Shown piece after piece: positions 55,583-64,000 of a DNA stretch of 64,000 nucleotides (the stretch's first letter is position 1; each line of letters begins with the position of its first letter). A program made the position numbers and the translations under genes. The notes under the pieces were generated by a model, which saw only the letters and a list, made by a program, of their open reading frames with translations, had not been told where the DNA came from and did not search any database. Source of the stretch: Pseudomonas grimontii (GTDB lineage Bacteria; Pseudomonadota; Gammaproteobacteria; Pseudomonadales; Pseudomonadaceae); contig NZ_VFES01000006.1 of the NCBI RefSeq assembly GCF_007858185.1, positions 216,972-280,971 on the forward strand. Direction: 5' to 3'.

Positions 55583-58500
55583 TAGTCGAGACATCAAGCA
55601 ATCGCACTCCGACGCGTCGGACACATCCTTCTCCGATAGCGCGGAAGCAAGGCGTCCCCTGCGGGGCGCGGCCGCCGCTCAAGCCGGCTTCGACTATCAG
55701 CTCGACGTCTCGATCCTCGCAGCCCTGCAACTCCTCCTCATTTCCAAAGCGGCTACGCGCCTGGTGCTGGAACCGGCAAACGAGGAAGATCTGGAGGCGG
55801 ATCTGGAGCCCAACGTGCCAGGACGCGTACAACCCAGTGCGACTGTCTCTGGCGGATATAAGCTTGTCATCCAAATCAAAATGGACAACGGCGAGCCCTG
55901 GTCGGTCGAAAATTTCGAGGGTCTGCTCAAGCACGGCTCCGACAAAAAAGGTGGGCGCCGAAAAGCACTGCATCATCTCGACGATCCGAACACCCGCTAT
56001 CTGCTCGTGACCAATGCCGACGCCAAGGGTGTCGCGCGTAACCTGCTGGTCGAAGGCTTCGAAGAGGTATCCGACAAGGCAAGCTTCCCTCCGAGCCTTC
56101 ATGCCACACTGAAAGCTTCGCCCGAAGGCCGTGTCGCGATCTGGGGCAAGCTCACCGAAAAGCAGCTCGCATCCGATATCCGGGAACTGATGTCGGACCT
56201 GCTGCATGTCCCGAAGGTCGAGCAGCAAAATCTGATCGCAAAGCTGCGTCTCGAAGCCAAGCGAAGGACCCGAGGCAGCACGCCCGGTCTATGGACGAGC
56301 GACGATCTTCTCGCGACGGTAAGGACGCACGGCGGGTTCCTGGCCAGCTCTGCCAGCCTCGAGCATTTCGTGGCGCCTGCGAACTTCAATGAAATGCTCA
56401 GAATCCTAAACGACAAGAATGCAGTCGTGATTATGGGCCCTTCAGGTACGGGCAAGACGCAGGCGGCGCTCAAGCTATGCGATATCGCGCGACGGCGCGA
56501 TGGTGCGCTGGAAGTCGTTACCATCGGCGCGGACGATTCGCCGACCAGCGTGCGCAAGGTCGTTAACAACGGATCGACACTCTTCTATGTCGATGATCCG
56601 TGGGGCCAATTTAGCCTTCGCGGGGGCAGCGAAGCATGGACCGAGCAGCTGCCGCGCCTGCTCGCCAAGGCTACACCGGATCACCAGTTCGTCATCACGT
56701 CCCGCAGCGACATGATGCAGAGCGCCAAGGTCGGGGTGAGTCTCAACACGTGGTCGGTCGAGTTGGATGCCGGCCAGTATCGGGATGGTCAACTCCGCGA
56801 CATTCATGACAATCGCATGGATCAGCTACCGGCCGCTCTGCAAACCAAGGCGTACGCGTTTCGCGATGAGGTGCTCGACAAGCTTGGGACGCCGCTCGAG
56901 ATAGAGCTGTATTTCGCCCACATGCAAACTGGCCCCGATGCCGGGGAAGAAGACCATATCTTCTTTCGCCGGTTGCTCGAGTTGGCGCAGCGCGATGCGG
57001 TGGAAGGTGTCGTCGTCAGAGCTCTATCATCCATCGACACTTGCGGAACCTCAGCCATCGTTTGGGCGCTGCTGGCGGCGCGTGGCCAGTTCGACCGCGC
57101 CCGACTTCACGCTCTTCAACGCGCCCTACGTGGACTTGATCGAGCGCTAGGCGATGGCTTGGATCGCCTCGTAGACCGTATGGTCGCGGCCCGCCATCTG
57201 CGGCAGCCGGCCCGCACGATCGCCTTCGCTCATCCGAGCGTCCGCCAAGGCTTTGAGGCCTTCGCAAGGGGCAACTGGGGGCAGAGCGAGTTTGCGATCG
57301 AAACCCTGATCTCCGCGCTCGTTCAGCTACCGTCAACGCATCGCGACTGGGGCATGGAAACGGCAGCCCGAGTTTATGAAGTTGTTCGCACGTTCGCTGG
57401 CCGACCGGACGTTGACCAAACCTTCGCAATTGACTCCGACAGCCAGGAAGCGATCGATGCCTGGCTGGATGAAAGCCTCATGGACCCCGGCTCCAGGTTC
57501 GCACCATTGCTGGAGCTGGCGTCCGAGGTGGGTAGCGATGCCTCGATACCAAGCCGCGTGGCGCGATGGCTGTTGAAAGGTACACAGCGGGGGGCTTCCT
57601 TCTTCACCCGTAACTGGCAGCCGCCGGTCTTTGACGATGCCTGGCACGACACTGTGTCCGCGAGCCCCATCGCGGCCAAAGTTGCCGCTCGATTTATTCG
57701 TGAGGAGCTTGGCTTCGACCGAGGGGATTACGGAGTGGGCTTCGCCAAGCGGCTCGATCGCTTCGCACCCAACCTGACCACTGCCTATCTCGACGCCGCG
57801 CAGGAGATGGTCGGCCACGGCTTCGAGCTTAACGCCAACGCCGTCGCAGCCGGCGCCGTGCGCGATCTAGCAGGGTTCGAGAGGATAGTGCAGGCTGCGT
57901 TGGACGACCTCGCGAGCATCCACCGTCAACACGCTAAGAGTGGCCGAGAGGAATGGCGTGCAATTGAGGATGGCGAACGGGACCATGCCGCTGAAGAGGC
58001 CGCGCAGTCGAACCATGAAGGCGACGGTTACACATCCGGCGTCTTTATCGACGCCTACATCCGCCAGCTTCGCGTAGAGGGTCGCTGGCTGGTCCTTGCC
58101 AACCACCCGCGCGTAGCGGAGTTGGTCCGTGCCTGGGCGCTGGCGCTTTCAACCTCCCCCGGACCGGTGGGTGAAGGCGAGCTTCGAGCCATTCTCGTAG
58201 CGGGCAAGGGTATGGATGAGGAGCCATATGTCTGGGCGGCAGCGCGAGAGCACTGGCGCGAAGCGCTGGAGCCTACGCTTACGGCGCGGATCAGCTCAGT
58301 CCCCTCTGAGGTGGATCTTTGTGACGAGCTTGCGCTCACAGCTTTGAAAGTCGCACCAAACTCCCTGGTCGCCGCATTCCAGGTGAATAGTGGACAGCCT
58401 GATCGACAAGTCTCCCTGCTAACTGCCATACAGCGCGCCCGTCGGCAACTCAGAAAAGACAGCCATGCGGCCACACTAAGGCTGATTACAGGTGCGCTTA

Positions 58501-59621
58501 CAAGGGAACTAAAGGAAATCTACAAAGCGATTCCAACCAGGAAGCGGAAAGCTCGCAAGGTCAACGGTCCGACGCTCTCATTCCTGACGGCTTGTGCCTC
58601 GCAACTCAATGCGGATGCGCTCGAACTTGTCGTGCCGGTCATCATCGCAAGCAGAGGCGACGCCTCGCCAGCGATCATCCGATGGCTGACCATTGCCAGC
58701 CGTACAGAGCATGCCGTCAGTGCGACCGAGGCGGCGATTGCGATTGGCGATACCGTCCTTGTTGAGGCTGCGCTTCGCCACCAGCGCGCCGATGCGCGCC
58801 GTACGGCGCTGTTTCATCTGGCGCCGACATTCCCGGATCCCTTGCCGCCTGCAATCCTCGCAATGGCATCCGATCCAGGTAGCCGCGTACGCCGCGCCCT
58901 AGTCGCCCTGCTTGCAGAACGGCCGCACCCGGATCACCTCAAAACGCTGTTGTTTCTGATACATGACACTTGGTCGAGCGCCGAACCGCACTACGACGAG
59001 CCCGAGAGCTTTGATATTGCGCAAGAGGCAGTCGTTGCCCTTGCAGTGAACGGTCCCTTATCCGATGCAATCGGCAATACTCTTCTCGATCTTGCCGCCA
59101 CAACGGTCGACCGCGCGCTTAGCCGAAATGCCCTGATCGTCGCAGCGAATTGCTGCAGCGCCAGAATCCAGCAGAAAATATCGAACCTCGTCAATATTCC
59201 GGAAGCCCGTTGGATACGCCTCGACGCCATTGACGCCCTGGCCGACGCCGATTCCGTAGACCCTAGCATTGTCGCGCATCTGACATCCGCGTTTCTGCTG
59301 AGTGCGCCGCCAATCCTTGCCGCGTCAGCGGCTCATCTCGTCGGCGCCCATGCTTCCGCGGAATATGCCCTTAAACTCTTTGAGCGGGTCGCCAACTCGA
59401 ACAAGCGACGCGCTCTGCTACTGGTTGGCGCCAACGCCATGGCCAGGCGTGATCGTACGACTGCCGATCGAATCCTCGATATGCTTGAGCCGGATCATCC
59501 CGGACGTCAATTGTTGGTGGCTTCCGAACCTCTTTCAGTCTCTATTCTCGACGATCTCGGCAAAGTCCAGTTGAGAGAAGCCGTCCGAAAGCGGCTTGGA
59601 GATCGCATTGTCGTTTCTTGA
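55569..59621 (+). CDS. Large nuclease-nSTAND3 protein with helical-repeat C-terminus
   Basis: 1350 aa from ATG 55569, overlapping the previous gene by 14 bases. The head (about 30-215) starts GAAAAQAGFDYQLDVSILAA, then E-x-ED (about 68-74) and KLVIQIKMD (Gln 102-x-Lys 104). That is the pattern of Cap4/DUF4297-like PD-(D/E)xK nucleases. nSTAND3 follows: Walker A VIMGPSGTGKTQAA (287-300), Walker B TLFYVDDPWG (337-346), sensor HQFVITSRSD. The last 700 residues are helical; PDPLPPAILAMASDPGSRVR resembles HEAT-type repeats, the likely sensor. Composition differs from core genes. Confidence 0.85.
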   Translation: MSTNNSRDIKQSHSDASDTSFSDSAEARRPLRGAAAAQAGFDYQLDVSILAALQLLLISKAATRLVLEPANEEDLEADLEPNVPGRVQPSATVSGGYKLVIQIKMDNGEPWSVENFEGLLKHGSDKKGGRRKALHHLDDPNTRYLLVTNADAKGVARNLLVEGFEEVSDKASFPPSLHATLKASPEGRVAIWGKLTEKQLASDIRELMSDLLHVPKVEQQNLIAKLRLEAKRRTRGSTPGLWTSDDLLATVRTHGGFLASSASLEHFVAPANFNEMLRILNDKNAVVIMGPSGTGKTQAALKLCDIARRRDGALEVVTIGADDSPTSVRKVVNNGSTLFYVDDPWGQFSLRGGSEAWTEQLPRLLAKATPDHQFVITSRSDMMQSAKVGVSLNTWSVELDAGQYRDGQLRDIHDNRMDQLPAALQTKAYAFRDEVLDKLGTPLEIELYFAHMQTGPDAGEEDHIFFRRLLELAQRDAVEGVVVRALSSIDTCGTSAIVWALLAARGQFDRARLHALQRALRGLDRALGDGLDRLVDRMVAARHLRQPARTIAFAHPSVRQGFEAFARGNWGQSEFAIETLISALVQLPSTHRDWGMETAARVYEVVRTFAGRPDVDQTFAIDSDSQEAIDAWLDESLMDPGSRFAPLLELASEVGSDASIPSRVARWLLKGTQRGASFFTRNWQPPVFDDAWHDTVSASPIAAKVAARFIREELGFDRGDYGVGFAKRLDRFAPNLTTAYLDAAQEMVGHGFELNANAVAAGAVRDLAGFERIVQAALDDLASIHRQHAKSGREEWRAIEDGERDHAAEEAAQSNHEGDGYTSGVFIDAYIRQLRVEGRWLVLANHPRVAELVRAWALALSTSPGPVGEGELRAILVAGKGMDEEPYVWAAAREHWREALEPTLTARISSVPSEVDLCDELALTALKVAPNSLVAAFQVNSGQPDRQVSLLTAIQRARRQLRKDSHAATLRLITGALTRELKEIYKAIPTRKRKARKVNGPTLSFLTACASQLNADALELVVPVIIASRGDASPAIIRWLTIASRTEHAVSATEAAIAIGDTVLVEAALRHQRADARRTALFHLAPTFPDPLPPAILAMASDPGSRVRRALVALLAERPHPDHLKTLLFLIHDTWSSAEPHYDEPESFDIAQEAVVALAVNGPLSDAIGNTLLDLAATTVDRALSRNALIVAANCCSARIQQKISNLVNIPEARWIRLDAIDALADADSVDPSIVAHLTSAFLLSAPPILAASAAHLVGAHASAEYALKLFERVANSNKRRALLLVGANAMARRDRTTADRILDMLEPDHPGRQLLVASEPLSVSILDDLGKVQLREAVRKRLGDRIVVS

Positions 59622-59641
59622 CCAGCGCAGAGAACGGGCAA

Positions 59642-59725
59642 GCACAAGCCCGCTAGCTGATCGCCCACCTGAAGTCTGAATCGCCCCGGGTTTTGTAGGC
59701 ACCTTCATAAGCGGGCTTGTGTGCC
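59642..59725. repeat. Inverted repeat after the STAND genes, possible IS remnant
   Basis: GCACAAGCCCGCT (59642-59654) pairs with AGCGGGCTTGTGTGC (59710-59724) with one inserted base. Between them CTGAATCGCCCCGGGTTTTG resembles an IS3-family end. The two arms could also act as a terminator. The gap to 59797 holds no gene. Confidence 0.4.
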
Positions 59726-59797
59726 AGCAAGTCCAATTGCTGAGGATTACCCACGAGGAGGTAGTCAGTTTGGTTTCATCGCCAGTCTCCGAGTCGC

Positions 59798-60421
59798 TCA
59801 GCGCCGCCGTTCATTCCCGTTGAGCACATGGCACGGCCTGCATACGGCTTGGAGGATTGCAGTCTGATGAGCGTCATCAAGAAGCTGCAAAGCAGCGTGC
59901 CCTAGCGGCAAAGAGAATGGCTCTTTGTCCAGCCAGTTAAAGCGGGAAAATATCTCCTCGATCTGGGGAGGGCTGAGCGTCTGAATGATCTGGGTGACCA
60001 CAACGTTGAACTCGGGAGACACGTGGTCAACTTCACTTGAGGGGGTGTTCCCGCACCGTTCGCATATTGGGTGTGTCGACCTATAGCTGGAAATTATAGG
60101 GTGCGCGGCATCCCTGAGCGCCCGATCCAACCAGGCCATTTCGTCTCGAGAGTCGATGCATTGCGTCCATGAGACCCCGTGCCAGCCATGGTCTGGAAAG
60201 TAGCCTTGGAAATCGTAAGCCGCTCCGTGTCGGTGTAGTTTTCGAAAGAGACTAGGGCGAAGGCGTTGCGCCGCGCAGTGGTAATGTTTCTGGAGTATGA
60301 GGTCGGCAATGAGGGAGGACTCAAATTCCTGTCCGAAATCAACCGCTGCGATTTCCTCCCGAATCACCTCCTTCAGACGGGTTTTGGTCATCCCTCGAAA
60401 GAACTCTTTTCCTCGCCCCAT
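59798..60421 (-). CDS. HNH endonuclease of a putative defence system
   Basis: 207 aa from ATG 60421 (AGGGATAAAAAA upstream; ATG 60469 has no ribosome site). A helical N-terminus leads to a zinc-finger-type HNH: CERCGNTPSSEVDHVSPEF (about 120-138) and the second Cys pair CRPCHVLNGNERRR (about 194-207). The DH pair is the expected metal/general-base part. It follows the Rad50-like gene on the same strand after an intergenic gap of 134 bases. PtuB of Septu is a comparable HNH partner of an ATPase, but PtuA is smaller than the partner here. Confidence 0.75.
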   Translation of the reverse strand: MGRGKEFFRGMTKTRLKEVIREEIAAVDFGQEFESSLIADLILQKHYHCAAQRLRPSLFRKLHRHGAAYDFQGYFPDHGWHGVSWTQCIDSRDEMAWLDRALRDAAHPIISSYRSTHPICERCGNTPSSEVDHVSPEFNVVVTQIIQTLSPPQIEEIFSRFNWLDKEPFSLPLGHAALQLLDDAHQTAILQAVCRPCHVLNGNERRR

Positions 60422-60554
60422 TTTTTTATCCCTGTAGTTAGGCTTGTCAGGCCAACTATGTGCTTTCATTTTTAAACGGGTGGTATCAGCTTCGGCTTCT
60501 GAGTCGGGAAATGCTTAATCTCCCGGCCCAGTGGTTTCTCCAATTCCTAGAAAA

Positions 60555-63311
60555 CTACGCCGCTGTATCGGTAGGAATTCCATTTACAGTCGCTTTCACG
60601 CCCGTACGCGGGTTTCCTTCCAGATAGATTGTGTTCAATAGCTTCTTATCTGAGATGCTGGAAAATTTCTGCATCAGGTGTCGAGCTAAACTGTCGCTTG
60701 CGGTAGTAAGGATCAAATTCATGTTCGGCATTGATGTCGCGGCAAGTCTGAAAATGTCCAGCATCGCCACGCGGTTCAGGTCATCCAGGTGGGCGATCGG
60801 TTCATCTAGCAGGAAACTGCCACCGGTACTTTTTGCTCTCGCAAGGTAGAGAGATAGCGCCAGGTCTTGCCGCTGTCCTTGGCTTAATTTTTCTTGAGCT
60901 TCCAACGGTGTGTCGTGACCTTCAGCGAGTACCATCCAGTTCAAATCGTCCCCAGAGACACTCAGCTTGTGATAGACCTCGTTGGCGTGCATCCGAGAGA
61001 ACAATTCAGTCGCTGGGCCCAAAAGGGGGGATAGACTCGAAACGGTCGCGTTACGAACATGATCGCTGTATCGACCGATCGCATTGTCAGCGGCTGTTAT
61101 GTGGCTTTGGCCTGCCTTGAGCTTCTCTGTTACCACCTGCTTTTCTTTGTGAAGGCTCCTCAATCTCTCGGAGTCGTCATCGACACTCAGGAGAATTTTG
61201 CACTCGCTAATATTAAGTTCATATCCCTCCGCTCTCGCGAGTTCTCCTTCCACGCAAGTTTGTGTTGCGGTGTGCAACTCCACTGAAACTGGGAGACCGC
61301 TGTTGACTTCGTTCCATTGGCTTTGGAAACGATTTACTATTTCAGAAACCGCCGCAATGCTGGCGTTGACCTGGTGAGATTCTTGGGTTTTGGCCTGAAT
61401 ACTTTGGAGTTTCTCGGCCACGGAGCGGGTGAGAGCCGGTTGCTCTGCACCGTCCGACTTAAGTTGTTGCTCGAAATGCTGGGTGTAATGAATCAGGGCC
61501 TTCCGTGCAGCAGGTACCCCATCTCTTGCGTTGACTGAAGACGGCAGCTGAAAGAACTCATCAATCCTTGGCATTGCTTCTGCGATTTTTTTTGCATCAA
61601 GCGCGATTTTGATACTGGTTAGCAGGTATTCAAAGCTGTTGACGTCAGACGCTGAGAACTCAGCTTTATTCATGGTTGCTAAATAGCTTGTTTTCTCGTC
61701 AATTGACTTCAGTTTGTCGGCTACAGACTTAAGCTGGGCGGAATAATTTTCAGCTGAAGATTGCTGTAGGTTAGCGGTTTGTAATGATGAGCTCCACAGC
61801 TGCTCGGTCGCCTGAGCCGTTTCCAGGTTGCTTTTGGCCGCCTGCAACTCTGGTGTCGCAGCAGCGTAAGTAAGGTGCTCGTGCAATGCGTCAGCCGATT
61901 TCCAGTCATGGCTGCACAAGGGGCAATGACCACTCGTGAGAGCTTTCACCGCTTCATGTCCGAGAGCTCTTAGACGATCTATAACGCTTGATAAAGCGTC
62001 GAATTCGGCTTGAGCTTTTATTCTCGCTTGCTTGGCCTCATCTGCAGATTTTGATGTCTGAACGAAGTTTGCTGGGGGTAAGACAGGGTTGCGTAGCAAA
62101 TCTTCTTTTCGTTGGAGGAGATCCAACAAGGTGCTCTTCTGGCTGATCAAGTATTCGAGAGCATTCAGCCATCGCTGTTGCCGGTCTGCATCCCAGCCAT
62201 ATTCAACGAAGTTTTGCTGCAAAAGTTCGAAGGAAATATCGGGTTGAGGGAACCGCTGGACGAAGACCGGATCGGCAATGATGGTGTCCCAGCGATCCAG
62301 AATTTCGGTATTTTTTCGCGCCCAGTCAACATTAATCTTGGCTTGGCCCATTTGTGCATTGAGGGCAGAGAGCTTCTCAGCTAGCTGGCTGTGCTCATTG
62401 TTCAATTTCGCGATGGTTTCAGTAATCTCTTTCAGCAAATCCCGGTTGATTCCCAACTGCTGAAGACCGGATTCGTATTCCGCCCATCCCTCCTGCAACA
62501 AACTCAATACGGTCTTCTGACGCTTAGCCGTCTGCAGTAGCCCGGCCACCTTCAATTGAACAGTTTTGAAATCATGCAGAAGGTTTCCTGTTGACTGAGT
62601 GTCTGGAAATCCAGCTAGCACCTCATTCAGCTTGAGAGCGACTTGGTCGCGCTCATGCCGGCTTTCAGAAAGCCTTGCTTCAAGCGCTTCGATTTCTGTC
62701 ACAAGCGCCTGCAGCTTTGTCTCCAAACCTTGGGTTTTGGGAAGCTCAGTCCGGTATTCTTTTAAATTGCTGAGTGTGCTCGCAAGGTGGCCCAGCCCCA
62801 ATATGTCCGCAAATATCTGTTGTCGGAGCGCCGATTCGCTGTTGTCTACCAAAAGGGCCAAGGAGTTTGCGTATAGCCACCTGCAATTGCGTAGCCAGTC
62901 ACGGCGTGCTTTGGTCGTGGCTTGGGCGCTACCACCCGAAATGGAGGCTGGGGTGAGCATCTCCAGCAGATTAGCGTCTTTGATGGGTTTCTTTTTGCGA
63001 TCACCCTGTTTTTTGATCCAAGCTTTACCCTTGATCCGTTCTAGTTGATAACGTTCGCTGTTGATCTCACATTCAGCGCTGACAAATGTGTCGCCAGATC
63101 CCCAATGGCACGAAAAATCAGTGGTAGTTGGAAGATCGTTCACTTTATTCGTTAGCAACCATTCCAATGCATAGCATATGGTGCTTTTACCGGTGCCGTT
63201 GGCTGCGTGAATGATCGTCAGCGGTGCGTTTAGTGGGATTCGTAGAACATCTCGCACGCCTCGAAAATTCTGGATCTCTACCGAAATGAATTTGATAGGT
63301 AAGTTATTCAT
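60555..63311 (-). CDS. Rad50/SMC-like ATPase with zinc hook
   Basis: 918 aa. Walker A IIHAANGTGKSTICYALEW (about 33-51), two long coiled coils, a central hook SGHCPLCSHDW (CxxC about residue 463), then signature KLSQGQRQDLALSLYLARA (about 808) and Walker B SFLLDEPIAHLDD (about 832-844) with D-loop. Rad50 folds of this kind tether or scan DNA. The upstream 189-aa gene overlaps it by eight bases, and the HNH gene lies downstream. No mre11/sbcD gene is adjacent, so it is not an SbcC. A defence role is inferred. Confidence 0.85.
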   Translation of the reverse strand: MNNLPIKFISVEIQNFRGVRDVLRIPLNAPLTIIHAANGTGKSTICYALEWLLTNKVNDLPTTTDFSCHWGSGDTFVSAECEINSERYQLERIKGKAWIKKQGDRKKKPIKDANLLEMLTPASISGGSAQATTKARRDWLRNCRWLYANSLALLVDNSESALRQQIFADILGLGHLASTLSNLKEYRTELPKTQGLETKLQALVTEIEALEARLSESRHERDQVALKLNEVLAGFPDTQSTGNLLHDFKTVQLKVAGLLQTAKRQKTVLSLLQEGWAEYESGLQQLGINRDLLKEITETIAKLNNEHSQLAEKLSALNAQMGQAKINVDWARKNTEILDRWDTIIADPVFVQRFPQPDISFELLQQNFVEYGWDADRQQRWLNALEYLISQKSTLLDLLQRKEDLLRNPVLPPANFVQTSKSADEAKQARIKAQAEFDALSSVIDRLRALGHEAVKALTSGHCPLCSHDWKSADALHEHLTYAAATPELQAAKSNLETAQATEQLWSSSLQTANLQQSSAENYSAQLKSVADKLKSIDEKTSYLATMNKAEFSASDVNSFEYLLTSIKIALDAKKIAEAMPRIDEFFQLPSSVNARDGVPAARKALIHYTQHFEQQLKSDGAEQPALTRSVAEKLQSIQAKTQESHQVNASIAAVSEIVNRFQSQWNEVNSGLPVSVELHTATQTCVEGELARAEGYELNISECKILLSVDDDSERLRSLHKEKQVVTEKLKAGQSHITAADNAIGRYSDHVRNATVSSLSPLLGPATELFSRMHANEVYHKLSVSGDDLNWMVLAEGHDTPLEAQEKLSQGQRQDLALSLYLARAKSTGGSFLLDEPIAHLDDLNRVAMLDIFRLAATSMPNMNLILTTASDSLARHLMQKFSSISDKKLLNTIYLEGNPRTGVKATVNGIPTDTAA

Positions 63312-63873
63312 TCAAATCCCACTTCTTTCCATGATTGCGTGCGAGTTCCTTTCCTTTTGACGTTGATAGGGATGCCAGCAGGCCAGCCATCTCTTCATTT
63401 TCAGGCACGAACTGCGAGTAGTCAGCCTGTTCATACGGCCCTGCCAATCCAAGCGGGGTGATACGTTGGCACCGTTGCCAGCCGTCGGCGTCCTTGTACA
63501 CGACGTGCTTCCTGACGAACCTCGTATCTTTCTCGACGTCATTAATGAATTGCTTGAGCTCTTCATTCGATTGCGCCAGCGCTAAAACCAGGTAGCCATC
63601 CACCACTGAACCCTTTTTTTCCAGTCGTAGAAGTCCGGCGTCTAGAAACGCTTCAGCATGCTTTGTTTCTATCCAGGCTTCCTCCGCCGTAGCGCCGTCG
63701 ACGCGCACAAGCAAAACAGATGCAAAAGTGGTCGACCAATACTTCAATTGAGTCGTTGGAGGAGGGCCCGGCCAGTGAGGATCGTCTATAAACGTCAAGA
63801 CACCATTCTCGGGGGATGTGAACCCGGCTTCGGTTGCTCGCTCATCCAAGAGCTTAATCAGGTCACTGAGCAT
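63304..63873 (-). CDS. ABC-3C middle-component-like small protein
   Basis: 189 aa overlapping the Rad50-like gene by eight bases. The order of segments, SVVDGYLVLALAQSNEELKQ, then FINDVEKDTRFVRKHVVYKD and ITPLGL, matches the middle component 1 pattern of ABC-three-component systems (DTRFVRK is the core). No ribosome site is evident at ATG 63873. Function would be to couple the ATPase to an effector, here perhaps the HNH protein. Confidence 0.55.
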   Translation of the reverse strand: MLSDLIKLLDERATEAGFTSPENGVLTFIDDPHWPGPPPTTQLKYWSTTFASVLLVRVDGATAEEAWIETKHAEAFLDAGLLRLEKKGSVVDGYLVLALAQSNEELKQFINDVEKDTRFVRKHVVYKDADGWQRCQRITPLGLAGPYEQADYSQFVPENEEMAGLLASLSTSKGKELARNHGKKWDLNE

Positions 63874-63889
63874 CTAGTGGCTTGAGCGG

Positions 63890-64000
63890 TTAATCCATTA
63901 ATTTATTTTTTATCACACTCAGCTTCGCTTTATGTACCGAGCTAATGATGGCCTCAGCCGTTTTATTCCACTTGAACGGCTTGGCTGAATGCTCATTGTG
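63890..64000 (-). CDS. IS630-family transposase, C-terminal end (runs off window)
   Basis: The minus-strand frame from 64000 reads HNEHSAKPFKWNKTAEAIIS then SVHKAKLSVIKNKLMD and stop. The HN-x-x-x-x-KPF-x-W-x-K-x-A-x-x-I pattern is the typical C-terminus of IS630 transposases. Only 36 codons are in the window. It lies 16 bases from the start of the three-gene system, so the IS may supply or disrupt its promoter. Confidence 0.65.
   Translation of the reverse strand, partial: HNEHSAKPFKWNKTAEAIISSVHKAKLSVIKNKLMD

Noticed and set aside
60555..63311. SbcC (SbcCD exonuclease)
   Set aside because: No sbcD partner, gene neighbours are an HNH nuclease and an ABC-3C-like protein, and the location is an accessory island.

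Overview
The window is a Pseudomonas chromosome segment, most likely P. fluorescens group. The basis is gene content and order (leuB-asd-asd paralogue-fimV-truA-trpF-accD-folC-SPOR gene-cvpA-purF-metZ, and thrS-infC-rpmI-rplT-pheST-ihfA-merR), the RsmE-type CsrA, DUF1652- and DUF1654-like genes, and REP doublets of the GTGGGAGGGGGCTTGC type. No species name can be fixed from the sequence alone.

Layout. 1-16.9 kb is core genome: a partial leuB, amino-acid, tRNA-modification, fatty-acid, folate and purine genes, an SDR gene, tRNA-Val(TAC), two tRNA-Asp(GTC) and an FAD amine oxidase. 17.1-23.7 kb is a 6.6 kb AT-rich integrated element in the 3' end of tRNA-Val(GAC). It is bounded by a perfect 71-bp direct repeat and holds a tyrosine integrase, a leftward set of small genes, an SF2-type ATPase, iteron-like repeats, a long branched foldback and a structured non-coding stretch. 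23.8-52.3 kb is again core: an MFS transporter, a 5-oxoproline set (DUF969, DUF979, pcp), rsmE, ansB, a ribose/nucleoside operon (rbsBACRKD plus an exported nucleoside hydrolase) with its promoter and operator, cspA, and the translation cluster thrS to merR. 52.4-64 kb, downstream of tRNA-Pro(GGG), is a defence-type island.

The island holds two multi-gene systems. The first, on the + strand, is an internally deleted SIR2-like gene translationally coupled to a PD-(D/E)xK nuclease-nSTAND3 ATPase, which overlaps a second and larger nuclease-nSTAND3 protein with a helical repeat-like C-terminus. The second, on the - strand, is a small ABC-3C middle-component-like protein, a Rad50-like ATPase with a CxxC hook, and an HNH endonuclease. 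An IS630-type transposase tail ends the window, and a tRNA-Asp 3'-end copy near 52.6 kb marks an old integration scar.

How genes work together. The rbs operon would take up ribose and convert it to ribose 5-phosphate; the exported nucleoside hydrolase at its end would generate ribose from nucleosides in the periplasm. Pcp would release pyroglutamate, which the DUF969/DUF979 pair is thought to carry. The most interesting material is the paired nuclease-STAND operon with the SIR2 relic, the Rad50/HNH/small-protein system, and the non-coding architecture of the tRNA-Val element. The rbsR reading frame appears shifted at a run of seven C.
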